Below are positions 15,277 through 25,817 of a DNA stretch of 64,000 nt, in pieces. The stretch comes from Prevotella sp. tf2-5 (GTDB lineage: Bacteria; Bacteroidota; Bacteroidia; Bacteroidales; Bacteroidaceae), in contig NZ_FOWK01000011.1 in NCBI RefSeq assembly GCF_900115435.1, positions 65,406-129,405 on the forward strand. The letters run 5' to 3'. How positions within the stretch are numbered: the first letter of the stretch is position 1; each line of letters starts with the position of its first letter. The position numbers and the translations under genes were made by a program. Under the pieces are notes generated by a model, which saw only the letters and a program-made list of their open reading frames with translations, was not told the origin of the DNA and ran no database searches.

Positions 15277-15308
15277 CAAAAGTATGAAATTATTTCATTT
15301 TATCCAAA
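15277..15308 (-). promoter_or_regulatory. Promoter of the sensor-EFR1-sstT operon
   Basis: Minus strand: -33 TTTG (15308-15305), 20-bp spacing, -7 TACTTTTG (15284-15277). The start would be at about 15270, leaving a ~28-nt leader. Confidence 0.75.
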
Positions 15309-15323
15309 TAAAGTAACGATTTA

Positions 15324-15355
15324 TTTGGTGGTTGAGCGAAAATAGTGTAATTTTG
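15324..15355 (+). promoter_or_regulatory. Promoter of the leu operon
   Basis: Plus strand: -33 TTTG (15324-15327), 20-bp spacing, -7 TAATTTTG (15348-15355). It diverges from the kinase promoter with the two -33 boxes only 15 bp apart, so the two operons could compete for polymerase. No attenuator or leader peptide is seen in the ~40-nt leader. Confidence 0.75.
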
Positions 15356-15403
15356 CAACCAATTTTATTAGGAAAAGAATTATTTTATTAGTCTAAAAGA
15401 GAT

Positions 15404-16900
15404 ATGAGTGACAGATTGTTTATCTTCGACACGACACTCCGTGACGGCGAGCAAGTGCCCGGATGTCAGTTGAACACAGTGGAAAAGATTCAGGTAGCTA
15501 AGGCACTCGAGCAGTTGGGTGTTGATGTGATTGAGGCTGGTTTCCCCATTAGTAGTCCTGGTGACTTCAATTCCGTAATAGAGATCTCCAAGGCAGTTAC
15601 ATGGCCTACGATCTGTGCCCTGACACGTGCGGTACAGAAGGATATAGATGTTGCTGCCGAGGCTTTGCAGTATGCCAAGCACAAGCGTATTCACACAGGT
15701 ATTGGTACCAGTGACTCTCATATTAAATATAAATTCAACTCCAACCGTGAGGAGATTATCGAGCGTGCCGTGGCTGCTACGAAATATGCCAAGAAATATG
15801 TGGAGGATGTGGAGTTCTATTGTGAGGATGCCGGTCGTACGGAGAACGAGTATCTTGCCCGTGTCGTCGAGGCTGTCATCAAAGCTGGTGCCACAGTTGT
15901 GAACATCCCTGACACTACTGGTTACTGTCTTCCTCAGGAGTATTTCGAGAAGATCAAGTACCTGAAGGATCATGTGGATGGTATTGACAACGCCATTATC
16001 TCCACTCACTGTCATAATGATTTAGGAATGGCGACAGCCAACACCTTCAATGGTGTGATGGGAGGTGCCCGTCAGGTGGAGGTGACCATCAATGGTATTG
16101 GTGAGCGTGCAGGTAATACCTCTCTGGAGGAGATCGCTATGATTCTCAAGTGTCATAAGGGCTTGGGAATTGATACGAATATCAATACGACGAAGATATA
16201 TCCCACGAGCCGTATGGTGTCTAGTCTGATGAATATGCCTGTACAACCCAACAAGGCTATTGTGGGACGTAACGCTTTCGCTCACTCTTCTGGTATCCAT
16301 CAGGATGGTGTTTTGAAGAATGTACAGACCTATGAGATCATCAACCCGAAGGATGTAGGTATCGATGATAACAGCATCGTACTGACCGCCCGTTCTGGTC
16401 GTGCCGCCCTGAAATATCGTCTGAATGTGAATGGTGTGGAGCTGTCAGAGGAGAAACTTGACAAAGTGTACGAAAAATTCCTTCAGCTTGCCGACCAGAA
16501 GAAGGAGGTCAATGACGCTGACGTTCTGATGCTTGCTGGTGCGGATACCGCAGAAGCACATGCTGTAAAACTCGACTTCTTGCAGGTTACTACAGGTAAG
16601 GGAGTGAAGAGTGTTGCCTCTATCGGTTTGGATATCAGTGGACAGAAATTCGAGGCTGCCGCGTCTGGTAACGGTCCTGTTGACGCTGCCATCAAGGCAC
16701 TCAAGAAAATCATCATGAAGCAGATGACATTGAAAGAGTTTACGATCCAAGCTATCTCCAAAGGCTCTGATGATGTGGGTAAGGTTCACATGCAGGTGGA
16801 GTATGACGGCAGCATTTACTATGGTTTTGGTGCCAATACAGATATCGTGACTGCTTCTGTCGAGGCATATATTGACTGTATCAATAAGTTTAAGAAATAA
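15404..16900 (+). CDS. leuA: 2-isopropylmalate synthase
   Basis: 498 aa. Condenses acetyl-CoA with 2-oxoisovalerate, the first committed step of leucine synthesis. The HMGL-like TIM barrel starts [10 protein letters not shown] (8-17), contains the metal-binding STHCHNDLG (~200) and [10 protein letters not shown] (~230), and ends in the regulatory domain (~370-498) that binds leucine. Length is typical. The stop shares one base with the leuC start (TAATG), indicating coupled translation. Confidence 0.95.
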   Translation: MSDRLFIFDTTLRDGEQVPGCQLNTVEKIQVAKALEQLGVDVIEAGFPISSPGDFNSVIEISKAVTWPTICALTRAVQKDIDVAAEALQYAKHKRIHTGIGTSDSHIKYKFNSNREEIIERAVAATKYAKKYVEDVEFYCEDAGRTENEYLARVVEAVIKAGATVVNIPDTTGYCLPQEYFEKIKYLKDHVDGIDNAIISTHCHNDLGMATANTFNGVMGGARQVEVTINGIGERAGNTSLEEIAMILKCHKGLGIDTNINTTKIYPTSRMVSSLMNMPVQPNKAIVGRNAFAHSSGIHQDGVLKNVQTYEIINPKDVGIDDNSIVLTARSGRAALKYRLNVNGVELSEEKLDKVYEKFLQLADQKKEVNDADVLMLAGADTAEAHAVKLDFLQVTTGKGVKSVASIGLDISGQKFEAAASGNGPVDAAIKALKKIIMKQMTLKEFTIQAISKGSDDVGKVHMQVEYDGSIYYGFGANTDIVTASVEAYIDCINKFKK

Positions 16901-18276
16901 TGAACACATTGTTTGATAAGATATGGGACAAGCATGTCGTCCAGAAAGTGGAGGATGGTCCTACTCAGTTATATATAGACCGTCTTTATTGCCATGAGGT
17001 GACATCACCACAGGCTTTTGACGGAATGAGGGCTCGTGGACTGAAATGTTTCCGTCCAGACCATATATATTGTATGCCGGATCATAACACACCGACACAT
17101 GATCAGGACAAACCCATTGAGGATCCTATATCAGCAAAACAGGTAAGCACACTGGCTCAGAATGCCAAGGATTTCGGACTGACCCATTATGGTATGATGG
17201 ACAAGTCGAATGGCATCATTCATGTGGTAGGACCAGAGAAAGGGTTATCGCTGCCAGGTATGACCATCGTCTGTGGTGACTCCCATACCTCCACACATGG
17301 TGCCATGGGTGCTGTCGCTTTCGGTATCGGGACTAGCGAGGTGGAGATGGTGATGGCTTCACAGTGTATTCTTCAACAGAAGCCGAAGTCGATGCGTATT
17401 TGTATCAACGGAACTTTGGGAAAAGGTGTGACGGCAAAGGATGTCGCCCTCTACTTGATGAGTCAACTCACCACCTCTGGTGCTACAGGATATTTCGTGG
17501 AGTATAGTGGTGACGTGGTGAAGAATTTGTCGATGGAAGGACGTCTCACCTTATGTAACCTGTCTATCGAGATGGGTGCCCGTGGTGGTTTCGTCGCTCC
17601 TGATGAGACGACTTTTGCCTATTTGAAAAACAAGGAGTTCGCTCCCAAAGGTGAGGCATGGGATAAAGCCATTGCGTATTGGAAAACTCTGAAGAGCGGT
17701 GATGATGCAGTCTTTGATAAGGAACTGACGTTTGACGCCAAAGATATAGAACCTCGCATCACATACGGTACCAATCCTGGTATGGGTATTGGTGTGACGG
17801 AGACAATACCTGTTGAGGGTGGGGCAGGGTTCCAGAAAGCACTTGACTATATGGGCTTTAAGGCTGGTGAGAAACTGTTGGGCAAGAAAATTGACTATGT
17901 ATTTCTCGGAGCCTGTACCAATGGACGTATTGAGGACTTCCGCGCTTTCGCCACCATTGCCAAGGGGCGTCAGAAAGCCGATCATGTTATCGCATGGTTG
18001 GTACCTGGCTCATGGGCTGTCGATCGTCAGATTCGTGAGGAGGGACTCGACAAGGTCTTGGAGGCTGCCGGTTTTGAGATTCGTCAGCCAGGTTGTTCCG
18101 CCTGTCTCGCAATGAACGATGACAAGGTTCCTGCAGGTAAATATGCGGTCTCTACTTCTAATCGTAATTTTGAGGGTCGTCAGGGACCTGGTGCACGCAC
18201 CATCCTTTGCTCACCTCTCGTTGCAGCCGCTGCTGCGGTCACTGGAGTAATCACTGATCCAAGAACATTATTATGA
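16900..18276 (+). CDS. leuC: 3-isopropylmalate dehydratase large subunit
   Basis: 458 aa. With LeuD it isomerises 2- to 3-isopropylmalate. The aconitase-fold signatures are clear: [14 protein letters not shown] (~125), the three cluster cysteines (in [10 protein letters not shown] ~330 and [10 protein letters not shown] ~395) and the final [10 protein letters not shown]. Starts at the leuA stop and overlaps leuD by 4 nt (ATGA). Confidence 0.96.
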   Translation: MNTLFDKIWDKHVVQKVEDGPTQLYIDRLYCHEVTSPQAFDGMRARGLKCFRPDHIYCMPDHNTPTHDQDKPIEDPISAKQVSTLAQNAKDFGLTHYGMMDKSNGIIHVVGPEKGLSLPGMTIVCGDSHTSTHGAMGAVAFGIGTSEVEMVMASQCILQQKPKSMRICINGTLGKGVTAKDVALYLMSQLTTSGATGYFVEYSGDVVKNLSMEGRLTLCNLSIEMGARGGFVAPDETTFAYLKNKEFAPKGEAWDKAIAYWKTLKSGDDAVFDKELTFDAKDIEPRITYGTNPGMGIGVTETIPVEGGAGFQKALDYMGFKAGEKLLGKKIDYVFLGACTNGRIEDFRAFATIAKGRQKADHVIAWLVPGSWAVDRQIREEGLDKVLEAAGFEIRQPGCSACLAMNDDKVPAGKYAVSTSNRNFEGRQGPGARTILCSPLVAAAAAVTGVITDPRTLL

Positions 18277-18869
18277 AACAGAAATTCAACGTTATAACAT
18301 CCACTTGTGTGCCCCTTCCTTTGGAGAATGTGGACACCGACCAGATTATTCCGGCTCGTTTTCTGAAAGCGACCACCCGTGAGGAGCGTTTCTTTGGTGA
18401 CAACCTCTTCCGTGACTGGCGTTATAATGCCGATGGTACCATCAATAAGGACTTCGTACTGAACGACCCCACCTATGGCGGTTGTATCCTTGTCGCAGGT
18501 AAGAACTTCGGCTCTGGTTCTAGTCGTGAACATGCTGCTTGGGCGATTGCAGGGTATGGCTTCCGGGTGGTTATCAGTTCTTTCTTCGCTGACATCCACA
18601 AGAATAATGAATTAAATAATTTCGTGCTACCTGTTGTGGTTAGTGAACAGTTCCTCGCTGAACTCTTCGAGAGTATCAAACAAAATCCTAAGATGGAGGT
18701 GGAAGTGGATCTGCCTAACCAGATTGTTACTAATAAGATGACAGGTAAGCAGGAGAAATTTGAGATTAACGGTTATAAGAAACATTGTCTGATCAATGGA
18801 TTGGACGATATCGATTTCCTCATTCAGAACAAGGATAAAATCGAACAATGGGAACAGCAGAACGCATAA
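18273..18869 (+). CDS. leuD: 3-isopropylmalate dehydratase small subunit
   Basis: 198 aa swivelling domain partner of LeuC. Recognisable by [13 protein letters not shown] (~19), the substrate-binding [13 protein letters not shown] (~77) and the SSFFADI strand. Overlaps leuC by 4 nt and the downstream synthase by 22 nt. Confidence 0.96.
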   Translation: MKQKFNVITSTCVPLPLENVDTDQIIPARFLKATTREERFFGDNLFRDWRYNADGTINKDFVLNDPTYGGCILVAGKNFGSGSSREHAAWAIAGYGFRVVISSFFADIHKNNELNNFVLPVVVSEQFLAELFESIKQNPKMEVEVDLPNQIVTNKMTGKQEKFEINGYKKHCLINGLDDIDFLIQNKDKIEQWEQQNA

Positions 18870-20413
18870 ATAGTTCTCAACGCACCCTTCCTTACGTAGA
18901 GATTATGGATTCGACACTCCGTGATGGTGAACAAACCAATGGCGTGTCGTTTCTTCCTCATGAGAAACTGATGGTTGCACGTATGCTACTTCATGATGTC
19001 AATGTCGACCGTATTGAAGTGGCTTCAGCTCGTGTCTCTGAGGGTGAGAAGGAGGCGGTGAGGATGATTTGTCGTTATGCTGACCAGATTGGAAAACTGG
19101 ATAGGGTAGAGGTTCTTGGATTTGTCGACGGTCACCTGTCTGTCGATTGGATAACTGATTGTGGTGGAAAGGTTATTAACTTGCTTGCCAAAGGCTCGTT
19201 GAAGCATTGTACCCATCAACTGCAAAAGACTCCAGAAAATCATATCGCAGATATCAAGGAGACGGTGGAATATGCCACATCAAAAGGTCTTTCTGTAAAC
19301 CTCTATCTGGAAGACTGGAGCAATGGTATGAAGGACTCCCCGGAATATGTCTACCAACTGATGGACGAATTGTCATCTGTCTCCACGATCAAACGTTTCA
19401 TGCTTCCTGACACACTGGGTGTAATGAATCCCTTGCAGGTCATCGAATATTTCCGTAAAATGATTAAACGTTATCCGGATATTCATTTCGACTTTCATGC
19501 GCATAATGACTATGACCTCGCTGTCTCTAATTCACTCGCCGCTGTACTAAGTGGTGCTAAAGGCCTGCATGTAACTGTCAATGGACTGGGTGAGCGCTGT
19601 GGTAATGCACCGATGGCGAGTGTGCAGGCAATTCTGAAAGACCAGTTCCATGCCAAGACTGGAATCGTGGAGGATCAGTTAAATGGGATTAGCCGTTTAG
19701 TGGAGGGATATAGTGGTATCGCTGTGGCTCCAAACCAACCTATTGTCGGAGAAAATGTATTCACTCAAGTGGCTGGAGTTCATGCTGATGGGGACACAAA
19801 AGACAAGCTCTATTATAATGAACTGATTCCTGAGCGTTTCGGACGAAAACGGGAGTATGCTCTGGGAAAGAATAGTGGCAAGGCGAATATCGCCAAAAAC
19901 CTGGAGGAATTGGGTCTGGAGCTTACACCAGAACAGACCAAGCGTGTCACACAACGTATCACGGAACTTGGTGACAAAAAGGAAATTGTGACCCAAGAAG
20001 ATCTTCCATATATTGTTAGTGATGTCTTAAAACATGACGCGCCAGAAGATAAAGTTAAATTGATAAGTTATGTTGTATCAACAGCTTACGGTTTAAAACC
20101 TGGAGCAAATATTAAAGTTGAGATCAATGGCCAGCAATATGATGGCAGTGCGGTTGGAGACGGTCAGTATGATGCGTTTGTAAAAGCGTTGCGATACATT
20201 TACAAAAAATACCTGAATCGTACTTTCCCAATTCTTGCCAATTATCAAGTATCCATACCACCAGGCGGTCGTACTGACGCATTGGTTCAGACTGTTATCA
20301 CGTGGCATTATAATGACGGACTTCTCCGTACTCGCGGCTTGGATGCTGACCAGACAGAAGCTGCTATCAAGGCAACCTTCAAAATGCTTAATATAGTTGA
20401 GAGTAACCTTTAA
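18848..20413 (+). CDS. Second 2-isopropylmalate/citramalate synthase-type enzyme
   Basis: 521 aa of the HMGL family with C-terminal regulatory domain. MDSTLRDGEQTNG (~20), FDFHAHNDYDLA (~216) and GLGERCGNAPMAS (~246) are the catalytic and metal-binding blocks; the C-terminal ~140 aa form the allosteric domain. The Asn-Gly after the DGEQ motif and the divergence from LeuA suggest a different 2-oxoacid, for instance pyruvate (citramalate synthase, feeding isoleucine), but specificity cannot be read here. The ATG at 18848 lies inside the leuD end; the frame preceding the barrel (RTLPYVEIMD) is protein-like, which supports this start over the ATG at ~18905. Confidence 0.85.
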   Translation: MGTAERINSSQRTLPYVEIMDSTLRDGEQTNGVSFLPHEKLMVARMLLHDVNVDRIEVASARVSEGEKEAVRMICRYADQIGKLDRVEVLGFVDGHLSVDWITDCGGKVINLLAKGSLKHCTHQLQKTPENHIADIKETVEYATSKGLSVNLYLEDWSNGMKDSPEYVYQLMDELSSVSTIKRFMLPDTLGVMNPLQVIEYFRKMIKRYPDIHFDFHAHNDYDLAVSNSLAAVLSGAKGLHVTVNGLGERCGNAPMASVQAILKDQFHAKTGIVEDQLNGISRLVEGYSGIAVAPNQPIVGENVFTQVAGVHADGDTKDKLYYNELIPERFGRKREYALGKNSGKANIAKNLEELGLELTPEQTKRVTQRITELGDKKEIVTQEDLPYIVSDVLKHDAPEDKVKLISYVVSTAYGLKPGANIKVEINGQQYDGSAVGDGQYDAFVKALRYIYKKYLNRTFPILANYQVSIPPGGRTDALVQTVITWHYNDGLLRTRGLDADQTEAAIKATFKMLNIVESNL

Positions 20414-20476
20414 TACTCACAACTGATATTTTTAAATATAATAGGTATTATGATAAATAGCTTCAGCAGAATCCCA

Positions 20477-21094
20477 CTACTCGTTTTTTAATGTCGGTAA
20501 AGACAAATGATATTTTACAGCCAAAAAACGAATCAAGCAAGTGACACAGAAAGAGGAAATAACTGTAATTTCTATGGGTAAATGCAGAATATCCAGAATC
20601 CAGTAAGTGATTCCGCCAAGAATTGCTGCCATCGCGTAAATCTCCTTATGGAAAATGACTGGTTCATTATTAAGTAACACATCACGGATAACTCCACCAG
20701 CAGAACCAGTGATACATCCCATAATTATACCTACCCAATACGGATGCCCAAATAACAGCGATTTTTGAATACCAGCAATTGTGAAAAGCGCCAGACCTAA
20801 AGTATCAAAGAAAAACCATGTATTTCTAAGTCCTTCCATATGTTTTGAGAAAATAATAACAAAAATCAGCGCAAAAGCAGTACAAATCATATAGATAGGA
20901 TTAGTCATCCAGAAAGGTGTAGTACCAAGCATGACGTCACGAATAGTACCACCGCCGATAGCTACTGCAATTCCGCATACATATCCCCCAAACCAGTCAA
21001 AGTGTTTGGCTGCTGCATGTCGGATACCTGAGATAGCAAAAGCAAAAGTACCTAAGAACTCTATCACCTGGGTGACGATTTCGTTATATTCCAT
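20477..21094 (-). CDS. TRIC/UPF0126 (YicG-like) membrane cation channel family protein
   Basis: 205 aa with about seven hydrophobic segments arranged as two similar halves, each with a glycine-rich kink: AIGGGTIRDVMLG (~45) and GSAGGVIRDVLLN (~131). This duplicated G-G-x-x-RD pattern defines prokaryotic TRIC-type channels, which conduct potassium and other cations. It is 38 nt downstream of rarA on the same strand and may be co-transcribed. Confidence 0.88.
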   Translation of the reverse strand: MEYNEIVTQVIEFLGTFAFAISGIRHAAAKHFDWFGGYVCGIAVAIGGGTIRDVMLGTTPFWMTNPIYMICTAFALIFVIIFSKHMEGLRNTWFFFDTLGLALFTIAGIQKSLLFGHPYWVGIIMGCITGSAGGVIRDVLLNNEPVIFHKEIYAMAAILGGITYWILDILHLPIEITVISSFCVTCLIRFLAVKYHLSLPTLKNE

Positions 21095-21132
21095 ACCTTA
21101 TTAATGTCTATTTATCATAACATAGTCTGACA

Positions 21133-22428
21133 TCATTTCTCATCCTTAAAACGCTCCCCCCAGTAATTGACCATTCGATCATATAATTTTTGTTCTAATG
21201 GAGAATGCTGAGCATGCCATAACCGTTCTTTTACAAGGGTATCCGGCATATACTGTTGAGAGATGAAATGTCCAGGATAATCATGCGGATACAGATAGCC
21301 GTCATGATAGCCTAAGTCTTTCATCAATTGGGTTGGTGCATTACGAATAGGAAGCGGTACCGGCTGATTTCCCGTACGTCTAACCAGATCCAATGCTGCG
21401 TCAATACCTAGATAAGCAGAATTACTCTTTGGCGATGTGGCAAGATAGACAGTGGCCTCCGCTAGTGGGATTCTTCCTTCAGGCCATCCTATCTTCATGA
21501 CGGCATCGAAAGCGGCATTGGCAAGCAACAAAGCGTTTGGATTAGCCAGTCCTATATCCTCTGCAGCGGAGATAATGAGTCTGCGGGCAATAAACTCTGG
21601 GGCTTCCCCACCCTCTATCATCCTGGCAAGCCAGTATAGTGCCGCATCAGGGTCAGAACCACGGATGCTCTTGATAAAGGCAGAGATGATGTCATAATGC
21701 ATCTCACCATTTTTATCGTAAGCCAATGGATTCTGTTGTAGTCTTTCGGCAACGAGTTGGTCCGTAATGATAATTTCCTCATCAGAATTAGTCGATTCAA
21801 TGACTAATTCAAGGATATTAAGTAACTTACGGGCGTCTCCCCCACTATACCGCAGTATTGCGTCTGTCTCTTTTAGTTCTATCTTACGTTCTTTGAGAAA
21901 CACATCCTCTGTAATAGCCCTATTCAACAATTTCAACAAGTCTGCCTTCTCAAGGGGTTTCAGCACATACAACTGACATCTGGATAATAACGGACGAATG
22001 ACCTCAAAAGACGGATTCTCCGTGGTGGCACCAATCAAGGTAACAATACCTTTCTCAACGGCACCTAGTAGAGAGTCCTGTTGTGATTTGGAGAAACGAT
22101 GTATCTCATCAATAAATAAAATAGGTGAAGCCTCGTTAAAGAACTTTCCTTTCTGTGCTTTCTCTATCACATCCCTGACATCCTTCACGCCACTGGTTAC
22201 AGCTGACAGCGTATAAAAAGGAGTATTCAACCGGTGAGCTATGATCTGTGCGAGCGTTGTCTTTCCAACTCCAGGAGGTCCCCATAAGATAAAAGAAGAA
22301 ATATGTCCTGCGTCAATCATCTTACGCAAAACAGCTCCCTCTCCTACCAAATGATTTTGACCAATATAGTCGTCGAGGGTTCTTGGTCTAAGTCTTTCAG
22401 CTAACGGCTCTGCCATTTCTGGGTTCAA
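21133..22428 (-). CDS. rarA: Replication-associated recombination protein A (AAA+ ATPase)
   Basis: 431 aa. RarA/MgsA acts at stalled replication forks and resembles clamp loaders. The AAA+ motifs are GPPGVGKTT (~50), LFIDEIHRFSKSQQD (~103), sensor 1 GATTENPSF (~133) and arginine finger LLSRCQLY (~147). The C-terminus has the family's tetramerisation domain (GWPEGRIPLAEATVYLA). The first ATG gives MNPEMAEPLAERLRP; Met5 is an alternative start. Confidence 0.95.
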   Translation of the reverse strand: MNPEMAEPLAERLRPRTLDDYIGQNHLVGEGAVLRKMIDAGHISSFILWGPPGVGKTTLAQIIAHRLNTPFYTLSAVTSGVKDVRDVIEKAQKGKFFNEASPILFIDEIHRFSKSQQDSLLGAVEKGIVTLIGATTENPSFEVIRPLLSRCQLYVLKPLEKADLLKLLNRAITEDVFLKERKIELKETDAILRYSGGDARKLLNILELVIESTNSDEEIIITDQLVAERLQQNPLAYDKNGEMHYDIISAFIKSIRGSDPDAALYWLARMIEGGEAPEFIARRLIISAAEDIGLANPNALLLANAAFDAVMKIGWPEGRIPLAEATVYLATSPKSNSAYLGIDAALDLVRRTGNQPVPLPIRNAPTQLMKDLGYHDGYLYPHDYPGHFISQQYMPDTLVKERLWHAQHSPLEQKLYDRMVNYWGERFKDEK

Positions 22429-22475
22429 AGGTAGTGTTTTTTTAGGAAATTAACAAAAAAATATAAAGGAAATAC

Positions 22476-22506
22476 TTGTATTTCGATACTTTTTGCATTA
22501 ACTTTG
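22476..22506 (+). promoter_or_regulatory. Promoter of the acidic protein/hppA genes
   Basis: TTG at 22476-22478, 20-bp spacing, -7 box TAACTTTG at 22499-22506. The leader before the ATG at 22539 is about 27 nt. Confidence 0.65.
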
Positions 22507-22538
22507 CACCCATAATCATTAAATAAGTATATAGTAAT

Positions 22539-23327
22539 ATGAAAGAGTCAACAGCGAAGCAAACGTCTAGTCTTAAGAATTTAACAAAAAGTGGCGTTTG
22601 GGATATACAAGAGAATGATATTTTTAGGATGCTAAACAGTGGAAGTAAAGATGCTGAAGTGAAGGATAATCTCCGTCATTATGTGGATATCATACGTTCT
22701 GCGTTTACCATTGAAGAGCTGAAAGAAGACACCCCCGCTATCCGGAAGTCATATGAGAAACAAGGCTATAAGGTAGGTTTTGTCACGCTGGACGAAAGTA
22801 CGAAAGTGTTGTGGGCTATCCGTAAGCGTCCTATCATGAGAGTCACAGACTTGACATACGAGAACATCCGTCATATTTCCGCCTCTAAATTAGTGGAAGT
22901 CTTAGACCGTAACTTTGGAGGTGGATGGGATTCTCTGTCTCAGTCTATTCAGGATATAATAGAAAGTGGCTTTGACATCTCTACCACGACTCTTCCCAAA
23001 GACCGTCTTCACAAGAAAGGTGGTATGTATGAGAAAAAGATTGCTGACGGCTACGAAGTATTGGAAGTTGCCAAAGGAACATGGGTAGAGGCTATTTTTG
23101 CCAAGTTAAAACCCGAAGTCATCAAGCCCCGTATGAAGTTTGATACGATTGACGAGGATGTAGAAATAGATGAAGAGGACAACTATAGCAGCCATGACGA
23201 GGAAGAAGAGATAGACGAGTTCAATGAGGATGAGATGAACGAGGACAATTATCGCACGACTTTTGAAATAGAGGGCGATCCTGATGAGGAAGCTGGTGAA
23301 CTTTCAGAATTCTCTGTTGACGAATAG
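22539..23327 (+). CDS. Hypothetical protein with very acidic C-terminal tail
   Basis: 262 aa, not recognised. Residues ~15-190 look globular (alpha/beta, basic patches such as AIRKRPIMR and a repeated KLVEVLDRNFGGGW-like segment). Residues ~200-262 are mostly Glu and Asp (e.g. HDEEEEIDEFNEDEMNEDN) and likely disordered. No signal peptide or membrane segment. The acidic tail could mimic nucleic acid or bind a basic partner. It is followed 47 bp later by hppA on the same strand, with no obvious terminator between. Confidence 0.75.
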   Translation: MKESTAKQTSSLKNLTKSGVWDIQENDIFRMLNSGSKDAEVKDNLRHYVDIIRSAFTIEELKEDTPAIRKSYEKQGYKVGFVTLDESTKVLWAIRKRPIMRVTDLTYENIRHISASKLVEVLDRNFGGGWDSLSQSIQDIIESGFDISTTTLPKDRLHKKGGMYEKKIADGYEVLEVAKGTWVEAIFAKLKPEVIKPRMKFDTIDEDVEIDEEDNYSSHDEEEEIDEFNEDEMNEDNYRTTFEIEGDPDEEAGELSEFSVDE

Positions 23328-23374
23328 TTTCTTCTCATTGGACACAATAACTTAAACCTTATTACATTATTTAT

Positions 23375-25561
23375 ATGAATATTCCATGTGTTTTTTGGCT
23401 AGTCCCCATAGCCTCATTGGTGGCATTGGGGATGGCTTGGTACTTCTTCAAGAGTATGATGAAGTCCGACGAGGGAACACCTCGTATGAGAGAGATTGCA
23501 CTCTATGTGCGTAAAGGTGCTATGGCATACCTGAAGCAGCAGTACAAAGTCGTCGGCATCGTATTTGTCGTCCTTTGTGCCCTATTCTCCTTCATGGCAT
23601 ATGTACTCCATGTACAAAATCCATGGGTACCGTTTGCTTTCCTGACTGGTGGTCTCTTTTCTGGTTTAGCTGGTTTCTTTGGAATGAAAACAGCCACCTA
23701 TGCCTCAGCACGTACAGCCAATGCTGCCCGTAAGAGTCTGGATGGTGGCTTGAAAGTGGCATTCCGGTCTGGTGCCGTCATGGGGCTTACTGTCGTAGGT
23801 CTTGGATTGTTGGATATAGCATGTTGGTTTGTGGCATTGAACGGACTGACAGACGATAGTCTGATTTCTATCACAACGACGATGTTGACCTTCGGTATGG
23901 GTGCATCTACACAGGCTTTATTTGCTCGTGTGGGAGGTGGTATCTACACTAAGGCTGCTGACGTCGGTGCAGATATTGTAGGAAAGGTAGAGGCGGACAT
24001 CCCAGAGGATGACCCTCGCAATCCAGCAACCATCGCTGACAATGTAGGTGATAATGTAGGGGACGTCGCAGGAATGGGTGCCGACCTTTATGAAAGTTAT
24101 TGTGGTAGTGTTCTCTCAACAGCAGCCCTTGGTGCTGCGGCCTTTGGCGTGGCTGGTCTCGAGATACAGTTGAAAGCTGTTATCGCACCGATGCTGATAG
24201 CAGCTGTAGGTGTGTTCCTCTCACTTTTAGGTATATTCTTGGTAAGAACAAAGGAAGGTGCCACGATGAAAGATCTGTTGCGCTCTCTTTCACTGGGAAC
24301 CAACGTGAGCGCATTCTTAATAGCTCTCGCAACCTTTGCCATTCTCTACCTGTTAGGTATTGAGAACTGGCTGGGTCTTTCTTTCTCGGTTATCTCAGGA
24401 CTGGCTGCTGGTGTGATTATCGGTCAGGCAACGGAATACTACACCTCCCATAGTTACAAGCCAACCCAGAAAATTTCTGAAGCAGGACAGACTGGTGCTG
24501 CCACTGTTATTATAAAAGGTATTGGTACAGGTATGATTTCTACTTGTATTCCCGTTATTACTATTGGTGTAGCTATCATGATGAGTTATCTCTGTGCTAA
24601 TGGCTTCGACCTCTCGATGTCGTCAGCCAGTCTGTCGCATGGTCTCTATGGTATCGGTATTGCAGCTGTGGGAATGCTCTCCACATTGGGTATCACTCTC
24701 GCTACAGACGCGTATGGTCCTATTGCCGACAATGCAGGTGGCAATGCTGAGATGTGTCAACTGGGAGAAGAAGTGCGTCAACGTACCGATGCCCTTGATG
24801 CATTGGGCAACACGACAGCTGCTACAGGTAAGGGCTTTGCCATCGGTTCTGCTGCCCTTACCGCCCTCGCCCTACTCGCTTCATACATTGAAGAGATAAA
24901 AATCGCGATGGAGCGTGCTGGTGAGACCCTGACAAATGTTGCAGGTCAGACCATCTCTGCCGCTGACGCCACTATTCCTGATTTCATGAATTACTTCCAG
25001 ATTAACCTCATGAACCCTAGAGTGATTGTAGGTGCCTTCATCGGTGCGATGTCAGCTTTCCTGTTCTGCGGCATGACGATGGAGGCTGTAGGTCGTGCGG
25101 CAGAGAAAATGGTACAGGAGGTTCGCCGTCAGTTTAAGGAGATAGCAGGTATTCTAGAAGGAACAGGAACTCCTGATTATGGACGTTGTGTGGAGATTTC
25201 CACTCGTGCCGCACAACACGAAATGATTATCCCGTCTGTACTTGCTATTATTATTCCAATCCTTGTAGGTATCATCCTTGGTGTAGCCGGTGTTCTTGGT
25301 CTACTCGTCGGAGGACTTGCAGGCGGCTTTACCTTAGCAGTCTTCATGGCGAATGCAGGTGGAGCATGGGACAATGCGAAGAAAAACATTGAGGAGGGTG
25401 CTTTCGGTGGTAAAGGTTCCTTTGCTCATAAGGCTTGTATCGTCGGTGATACAGTAGGTGATCCCTTCAAGGATACTAGTGGACCTTCCTTGAATATTCT
25501 GATTAAACTGATGTCAATGGTCAGCATCGTGATGGCAGGATTGACCATCGCTTTCATGTAA
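23375..25561 (+). CDS. hppA: Membrane-bound ion-pumping pyrophosphatase
   Basis: 728 aa with about 16 hydrophobic segments. It hydrolyses pyrophosphate and pumps ions across the inner membrane. The pyrophosphate/Mg site is [13 protein letters not shown]...DDPRNPAT (~197-220) with [20 protein letters not shown], and a second site KAC(I)[16 protein letters not shown] near the end. The stretch [10 protein letters not shown] (~478) has Ala at the position that is Ala in K+-dependent enzymes, so a K+-dependent, probably Na+-translocating enzyme is expected; this fits a sodium economy shared with Rnf. A terminator follows. Confidence 0.95.
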   Translation: MNIPCVFWLVPIASLVALGMAWYFFKSMMKSDEGTPRMREIALYVRKGAMAYLKQQYKVVGIVFVVLCALFSFMAYVLHVQNPWVPFAFLTGGLFSGLAGFFGMKTATYASARTANAARKSLDGGLKVAFRSGAVMGLTVVGLGLLDIACWFVALNGLTDDSLISITTTMLTFGMGASTQALFARVGGGIYTKAADVGADIVGKVEADIPEDDPRNPATIADNVGDNVGDVAGMGADLYESYCGSVLSTAALGAAAFGVAGLEIQLKAVIAPMLIAAVGVFLSLLGIFLVRTKEGATMKDLLRSLSLGTNVSAFLIALATFAILYLLGIENWLGLSFSVISGLAAGVIIGQATEYYTSHSYKPTQKISEAGQTGAATVIIKGIGTGMISTCIPVITIGVAIMMSYLCANGFDLSMSSASLSHGLYGIGIAAVGMLSTLGITLATDAYGPIADNAGGNAEMCQLGEEVRQRTDALDALGNTTAATGKGFAIGSAALTALALLASYIEEIKIAMERAGETLTNVAGQTISAADATIPDFMNYFQINLMNPRVIVGAFIGAMSAFLFCGMTMEAVGRAAEKMVQEVRRQFKEIAGILEGTGTPDYGRCVEISTRAAQHEMIIPSVLAIIIPILVGIILGVAGVLGLLVGGLAGGFTLAVFMANAGGAWDNAKKNIEEGAFGGKGSFAHKACIVGDTVGDPFKDTSGPSLNILIKLMSMVSIVMAGLTIAFM

Positions 25562-25580
25562 AACATCATTTTCCTTCCAT

Positions 25581-25617
25581 AAAAAAGGCTCTGGTCGTAT
25601 GATTCAGAGCCTTTTTC
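25581..25617 (+). terminator. hppA terminator
   Basis: AAAAAAGGCTCTG pairs with CAGAGCCTTTTT around an 11-nt loop and ends in a T-rich run, 20 nt after the hppA stop. Confidence 0.85.
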
Positions 25618-25699
25618 TTTCTTTTTTTGAAAAAAGTCACGGAAAAGTTTGCGGGAATGAAAAATAGTTTGTACCTTTGCAACCGCAAAACAAAAGGAC

Positions 25700-25772
25700 G
25701 CGCTTGTAGCTCAGTTGGTAGAGCACCTGACTCTTAATCAGGGTGTCCAGGGTTCGACCCCCTGCAGGCGTA
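25700..25772 (+). tRNA. tRNA-Lys (CUU)
   Basis: 73 nt. Acceptor GCGCTTG pairs with CAGGCGT (with G-U pairs), discriminator A; D-arm GCTC/GAGC; anticodon stem CCTGA/TCAGG with loop CTCTTAA, anticodon CUU; T-arm CAGGG-TTCGACC-CCCTG. No encoded CCA. A -7 box TACCTTTG (25672-25679) lies upstream. Confidence 0.95.
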
Positions 25773-25782
25773 CAAAAAGAAA

Positions 25783-25817
25783 GAAAAGCGACAAACTCAC
25801 AAGGTTTGTCGCTTTTC
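25783..25817. terminator. Bidirectional terminator after tRNA-Lys
   Basis: GAAAAGCGACAAAC (25783-25796) pairs with GTTTGTCGCTTTTC (25804-25817), A/T-rich on both sides. It serves the tRNA and the converging metallopeptidase gene, whose stop lies at its edge. Confidence 0.85.
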
